Positions 6,501-7,866 of a stretch of DNA of 7,866 nucleotides are shown here, in pieces (position 1 is the stretch's first letter; every line of letters starts with the position of its first letter). Both the position numbers and the translations under genes were made by a program. This DNA comes from Thiomargarita sp. (GTDB lineage Bacteria; Pseudomonadota; Gammaproteobacteria; Beggiatoales; Beggiatoaceae): assembly GCA_030635005.1 (NCBI GenBank), contig DAOVZS010000098.1:1-7866 (forward strand), in the 5' to 3' direction. The notes beneath the pieces were generated by a model. The model was not told the origin of the DNA, ran no database searches, and saw nothing but the letters and a program-made list of their open reading frames with translations.

Positions 6501-7866
6501 AGCGGTAGCTGATGTCAAAATAAACAATGCGATGCGTGGTTTAGACATGTATGGTGTTGATTATCCTGTCCCTTCTGATCCCACTTTAATCAGAGATCGG
6601 GAATGGTTATTTGCAGATGTATTACACAGTCAAGCCAAGGTGGTTAATTATACAGAAACAGATATTGGGGTATTAATCGCCACCAATGATGGTTTTGTCC
6701 ATTTATTTGATGGAGAGACTTTGGCAGAAAAATGGGCTTTTGCACCGCATCAATTATTAGCCAAGCAAATAGAATATGTTAATCAGAATTGTGGCGCAGA
6801 CGTCTCACATAGCTGTTTTGGTGTAGACAGTACACTTAATATATTACTTAAGGATGTAGAGAATGATGGCATTGATACGGGTACAAGTGATGCAGTACGC
6901 GTCTTTTTTGGATTAGGTCAAGGCGGAACTGGTTTTTATGCTTTGGATATTACAGACTTTTCAGCCACAATGCCCACCTTGCAATGGTATATAGATGACA
7001 CAACGACTGGGTTTGAGGCATTAGGGAAAACATTGACTGCCCCCTTTGATATATTTGTCGATTCAAGTTATTGTACGGGAGCCAGTTGTGATGGTAATGT
7101 GATGTTCTTATCAGGCGGTTATGATGACGGACCCGATGACGGTGTTGCAGGCTTCCAGTTTGGAACAAGTGCACAAGGCAAAGTGCTTTACATGTTAGAT
7201 CCTATGGCATCCAGTGACAGCACTGCTAAAATAGCAGAATTTACCACTAAGGATGGCACTACTGATATGACTTATGCCATTGTTTCCGAAGTGACGGGTA
7301 TAGACGAAAATGAAAATGGTATTGTTGAAACCCTATATGTGGGTAATGTCGGCGGTGAAATCATACGAATTGATTTGGCAGATGGACTTTATCAATCAGA
7401 CAACATACATTTAGTCGCTAGTCTGTCCTCAATGGGCACAGATCCCGCTATCTTAGAAGCCAATGAACGGAGTATTTTTGCACCCATTGCTGTGGTAGAA
7501 TTGACCATTGATAATCAGGATTTGAATGTATTGGCAGCCATCACAGGCACACGCCCCGCAGCTTCAGCGGATTATGCCGTACAAGATAAGATTTATGTTT
7601 TTCTTGAAAATAATACAGGAACGGTAATCGATTCTTCCACAGCGGTGACTGTGACGAATGGCGACGTTACAAATACACTACATGTAGTGGATCGCAGTGA
7701 TACCTACGACCATTCAACAGAAGTTACCTGTGGCAGTGGCACGGTGGTTGATTGTAATCGTTTAACAGAAGCGAATGTGCATGGTTGGGTGTTATCATTA
7801 GGTGCTAATGAAATGGGCGTAGGTGCACCCATCATTTTACCCGATGTCCCAGAAGAAGGCATGTAT
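3523..7866 (+). CDS. large PilY1-like type IV pilus tip/biogenesis protein with split VWA domain, 3' truncated by window
   Basis: Exported protein of the PilY1/PilC family, which caps type IV pili and controls adhesion and pilus extension or retraction. The frame stays open for 1448 codons to the window edge; P. aeruginosa PilY1 has about 1160, so this is a giant version. A Sec signal peptide (residues 1-25, cleavage after PVFA) is followed by the first half of a VWA domain (about 38-100; FMIDNSALM). A long insertion (about 105-755) contains a jelly-roll-like domain (core 290-438: IGLRFTHVDIPAGA, QEVV, APILNIEYT), Cys-rich stretches, two CH...H...C modules (554-588, 702-742) and a dockerin-like loop (632-643). 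The VWA second half (about 764-845) leads to the PilY1 linker WDGNLKKFYL (890-899) and the beta-propeller (from about 1000: HSQAKVV, IATNDGFVHLFDG, FGLGQGGTGFYALDITD, YVGNVGGEIIRIDL) with a Ca-binding loop at 1261-1269. The VWA metal site is degenerate (DNSAL; VSG for TDG). Family assignment is strong; the exact role is inferred. Confidence 0.88.
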   Translation, partial: MTHLRILCISILVSMTSGLASPVFANEIDQYWDSGFQATTTTVLFMIDNSALMEEATSGSTDPTRLDIVKEGILEGIKLLAKQEDSAVNVSIGRFTEVGSDGPNTPILFPFTQVETAVTLNGDRIVRDMGIESSADDAMADESSSLTSADDLIDTVLQLDKDEVVLFQTDIVDSNAQYKGQVTLQRSAYTWSYHIEYISGVKFLNTLDFSALSCTGDVPTLSVTGGGSVSGQIWTGTAATDDDFTVTLTYTSQYGPSDVTIPATDDSPSSQSIVIKGPSCSTGSSATNPQRIGLRFTHVDIPAGAQIESALIKFVSASNSDATTLTIKADNTSSAGDFSSTTIANRISTLTTASSSWTTTEWEIGKVYPCDDGSSACSTDMENADISLVVQEVVNGTWGCGQELSFIITGAAGAQHKIMAYDNATTGYAPILNIEYTLPDGIDDCLYAPRVALISPLEKALERLSAPVSSTAPMYEGFMEAASYLNNELIIVDSTTNISTTLITGHIINGLTRDSNPLYFVSHPDTYLDGILSVTNDVCQEVYTSGSGEKQTMCHEPPVKPEHTIVVGKNNVWPLHDAQHDDDVVDACTNDACSSEEITGKTNTVQPIYSCKGYIVEPSQMMPICVAIKSTDVNGDAVYTAADWDIETNDWAAYKATMISPAIFTYGSDTYTISSAVPGQCLNVSTIATYCDDNNKGKVPICHIAQGNQKILPQDPNCSSIIVAHFDHPQYFDSIRQEKYGCDYEPVIQSLPTDLGCTVEGTNCIVIVSGPESQTTSLSGTDFETDLAHLVNANVTTMTIGVNVTEGSTQATLLDAIADAGGSGSARFATDASEMRALVASRVVKCFSNSTAGNGAIFSASVSLDRFDNNNSHNKEVYYAFSQPSAGSLWDGNLKKFYLVGGAVCETNTSPCPIDENLFDDGFGALSVKYSFVTEGGAGILLNSDDRYISTNYPTVQDIAELDITTDTVDATLAGLFDAANNTVILPVTDEDTAVADVKINNAMRGLDMYGVDYPVPSDPTLIRDREWLFADVLHSQAKVVNYTETDIGVLIATNDGFVHLFDGETLAEKWAFAPHQLLAKQIEYVNQNCGADVSHSCFGVDSTLNILLKDVENDGIDTGTSDAVRVFFGLGQGGTGFYALDITDFSATMPTLQWYIDDTTTGFEALGKTLTAPFDIFVDSSYCTGASCDGNVMFLSGGYDDGPDDGVAGFQFGTSAQGKVLYMLDPMASSDSTAKIAEFTTKDGTTDMTYAIVSEVTGIDENENGIVETLYVGNVGGEIIRIDLADGLYQSDNIHLVASLSSMGTDPAILEANERSIFAPIAVVELTIDNQDLNVLAAITGTRPAASADYAVQDKIYVFLENNTGTVIDSSTAVTVTNGDVTNTLHVVDRSDTYDHSTEVTCGSGTVVDCNRLTEANVHGWVLSLGANEMGVGAPIILPDVPEEGMY

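Overview
This window looks like a chromosomal segment of a moderately AT-rich gammaproteobacterium. MurC, GabD and GlgC all resemble their E. coli counterparts along their length. A PilY1-type pilus protein and a cluster of short hairpin repeats of a kind I associate with filamentous sulfur bacteria (Beggiatoa/Thiothrix-like) and cyanobacteria make a Thiotrichales-like host plausible. That placement is inference from memory and was not tested.

Layout: (1) 1-261, minus strand: the N-terminal 87 codons of murC (peptidoglycan precursor ligase), running off the left edge. (2) 262-314: a 53-bp divergent intergenic region with an AT-rich palindrome that can serve as a -10 box on either strand. (3) 315-3034, plus strand: a two-gene unit, gabD (succinate-semialdehyde dehydrogenase) and glgC (ADP-glucose pyrophosphorylase), joined by a 4-base ATGA overlap. 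(4) 3035-3522: 488 bp without a credible gene, mostly filled by an island of two-hairpin palindromic repeats, 2.3 direct units of exactly 60 bp followed by an inverted copy. (5) 3523-7866: the first 1448 codons of a very large PilY1-like protein, open at the right edge. It has a signal peptide, a von Willebrand A (VWA) domain split by an insertion of roughly 650 residues, and the start of the PilY1 beta-propeller.

The genes do not form one obvious pathway. GabD feeds succinate into the TCA cycle, GlgC commits glucose-1-phosphate to glycogen, MurC builds cell wall and the PilY1-like protein acts at the tip or base of type IV pili. The tight gabD-glgC coupling is unusual and suggests co-regulation of carbon storage with semialdehyde oxidation. 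The most unusual material is the inserted part of the PilY1-like protein (a jelly-roll-like domain itself interrupted, two Cys/His modules, a dockerin-like calcium loop and a VWA metal site that has lost key residues) and the hairpin island, whose direct and inverted copies show a compensatory base-pair change.
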